Under the pieces are notes generated by a model. It saw only the letters and a list, made by a program, of their open reading frames with translations, did no database searches and was not told the origin of the DNA. From positions 806,001 through 870,000 of the forward strand of contig JACDOX010000052.1 in assembly GCA_014549065.1 (NCBI GenBank): a stretch of 64,000 bases of DNA, given 5' to 3'. The DNA comes from Cardinalis cardinalis (lineage: Eukaryota > Chordata > Aves > Passeriformes > Cardinalidae). Position 1 is the stretch's first letter; every line of letters begins with the position of its first letter. Position numbers and translations under genes: made by a program. Below, in pieces: positions 61,941 to 64,000 of this stretch.

Positions 61941-64000
61941 TAGAAGCAAGGATGCGAAATGGTGTGAGAGCGGTGACAATAAAACAGAGTATTCAGGTCA
62001 GAGAACCCTAATAATAACTCTAATTGCATGCTCGTAGGGATTTGGAAGCCTGCTAAATTCACACTAATACTTAGTCCTCAAGGAAATTAGATTCTGTTCA
62101 GCATGAGAATTTATTACAACTGATAAGAAGTATGGGAACAAAACTATGATAGTACTCTTAATAATAAATTAAGCACCTACTAAAACTTGAAGATATTTTT
62201 AAGGATGTAGTTAATTATAAAAGTTTATTTTGCAAACTTTGCAAATGTGTTGTAGAATACAAAAGTCTGGATTATTTTGAAAGAGAATTTCATGATCTAT
62301 CCGCCCTTGATAAAAGTGAAGAAAAACTTCTTTAAAAGTCATAAAAGAAAGAATTCACACTTTTAAATGTTTAGGGAACTTTTAGTCACAACAATAAAAC
62401 TAGTACAGAAAAATATAATGCTACACTTTATTGCCATTCATGAACTGAACCTGTTAAAACAGACAGCTCATGGTGATCCCAAACTAGTGAAAAGATAACA
62501 TCAACATTTAAAATATATACATATTCAGATAAAGGGTTTCAATGAAGTTGGAGGAAAAAGGATGATAACTTTGTGAAATGTAAATCCCACTTACTTTACT
62601 AACTACCTCACAGCTCTCCTCAGCTTCTCAGTTTGCTTTTTTGCTTCTCTACTGGTTTTCCTCAATTTTGCCAANGCTGTATCAGAGTCTTGAAGCACAT
62701 TTCATTCCTTGCCACTCCTACCTACCCTAAGCACTGCTGTTTCTTACAGCTGTCACTTCTGTACCTCTTTGCCTGAACCTTCAGCTTCTTCCAGCTATCG
62801 AGCTTGGACTTGCTATTCCCTGCTCCACCAAGCAGGGCTGGCTGCTCCCCATCTGTCAGTAATGAATGGACTGCATTACCTTTNATAAGCTTGCAAAAGT
62901 ACCAGTGATAAATACTGCACAATTAACTGTTGTATTTATAAATGAAAGATAAAGAGAACACTCAGGTTTTTTTGTTGTGTATGAATAAAATATTTTAGGT
63001 CTCACTGATTTTAGAGCAAATCTCAAAGTTATAGTATTTCTCAAAAGCTCTCCACAGAGGAATATAAGGAAAGGATTGTAATTGAAGGAGGAATTGCTTT
63101 TAAATATGTTCTGTTCTAGAACATATATATGTTCTGGAACATATTATATTTGTTGTAATAAATAATTATTATTGATAGCTCTGATTTTACCTTTTTTGTG
63201 GGGGGGCAGAGGGCTGTGGGGAGGGTATTGCTTTTAAATGTGGCATCCTATGAACCATGGAAAATAAATCTTTGGTGAGGAGACAGAATTTTTAGTAAGA
63301 AAAAGGAGTTATAGTCAAATTCAATTTTNCTATTGCAGGACCTCAGATTTTCTTGCTGATACCACCAGCATCACAAACACTCCCCTTTGCCTNGCCCTTC
63401 AGCCTTAGTAGTGAGAAACTCTTCTAATAATGCTNTATTATGCAGAGAAGTTTATTAGTTTTAATATAAATTATTTGATCACCATCTCTTGACTGCATCA
63501 GTCCATGTCATTTTCTACGATTATTTATTCAGTATCAACATTCAGTTGTCTCCTATTCCTACTGTAAATTCTTCACACTTCTAAACCGTTCTCTGGAATG
63601 CCTGCAGAATTTGAATTATCTGAACAGAAGAACCTTAAATAGAATTATTACACAACAGAACTCAGGTAGTCTAAAGCCAAGTACACACCACAGCCAATTC
63701 TCTCCTTTACTGTTCCTGTGCTTTACAACAAAGCTGCACTTTTAAACCAGANATAGGCACCAAGACATTCAGTCCAAGTTTTAAAGTAAACAGCTTCATA
63801 AGATGCCAACACAACCATTCTAGCATTTGATCTGCACCATTTCTAATTGCAGCAAATTACTTTGGTGTGTCACATTAGATTTTGTGTTATTGAATTACAG
63901 TTATTAATTGAAATGAAGGAAACTTCACTTTTCTTCAAATTTCTTGGATATCAAAATGAATGCTGCTTAACTGTTGATGTTATTTTGCTGTTTTTAACCT
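61941..64000. other. AT-rich non-coding DNA
   Basis: No gene is recognised. The stretch 62590-62880 is C/T-rich and unassigned. A G-quadruplex motif (63200-63225) is listed separately. Confidence 0.55.
63200..63225 (+). other. G-quadruplex-forming motif
   Basis: Four runs of at least three G (7, 3, 4 and 3 bases) are separated by loops CAGA, CTGT and A. This satisfies the standard G3+N1-7 pattern. It lies in AT-rich surroundings with no promoter or gene nearby that I can identify. Confidence 0.85.

Noticed and set aside
63110..63140. Overlapping TGTTCT/AGAACA palindromes resembling steroid receptor elements
   Set aside because: The half-sites are spaced by 0 and 6 bp, not the 3 bp needed for a glucocorticoid or androgen response element, and the centre is simple (AT)n.
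1..64000. CRISPR arrays, bacterial operons, rRNA or tRNA genes
   Set aside because: No regularly spaced direct repeats, no dense long frames and no recognisable structural RNA sequence; all recognisable content is avian nuclear.

Overview
This window reads as avian nuclear DNA, most likely from a songbird or other neoavian bird. It is AT-rich, has no operon-like gene packing, and carries no rRNA, tRNA or CRISPR array that I can see. The identifiable content is almost all bird-type transposon debris. There are seven pieces of CR1 (chicken repeat 1) LINE, recognised from conserved ORF2 or 3'-UTR blocks and from 3' ends of the type ATTCTATGATTCTGTGA. There are four solo long terminal repeats (LTRs) of avian endogenous retroviruses; three belong to one related family and one to a second family. 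Family assignments come from recognising the sequence, not from a search. Isolated single N's are scattered throughout, about one or two per kilobase; they look like ambiguous base calls, not assembly gaps.

Layout. 1-2225 is plain AT-rich DNA. 2465-3101 is a minus-strand LTR with a GC-richer flank to its left. 4963-5520 and 8203-8702 are two plus-strand LTRs of one family and different ages. 11764-12305, 16160-16450 and 20174-20738 are plus-strand CR1 pieces. 20739-29207 is a long stretch with no recognised repeat and a few possible regulatory elements. 29208-29672 is a minus-strand CR1 followed by a CT microsatellite. 31330-32609 is the longest and youngest-looking CR1, with much of a reverse transcriptase reading frame. 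38830-41280 is a GC-richer cluster holding one clear LTR (40090-40689) between two doubtful repeats. 48785-49650 is an old minus-strand CR1, followed by an unclassified GC-rich block at 50090-50535. 53265-53790 is another unclassified block, close to a nearly perfect 49-bp tandem duplication. 61840-61940 is a short CR1 tail.

I found no host protein-coding gene. The open frames are short, cross obvious repeats or simple sequence, and match no family I recognise. The window is therefore intergenic (gene desert) or lies inside a very long intron; the sequence alone does not say which.

I see no convincing new biological system. The points most worth checking are: a perfect 21-bp hairpin found in only one of the three related LTRs; a CRE-like site in those LTRs that appears to have decayed at its CpG on opposite strands in two copies; a set of two-copy tandem duplications of 13-49 bp; a G-quadruplex motif; an RFX X-box-like site; and a few stretches that look like conserved non-coding elements.
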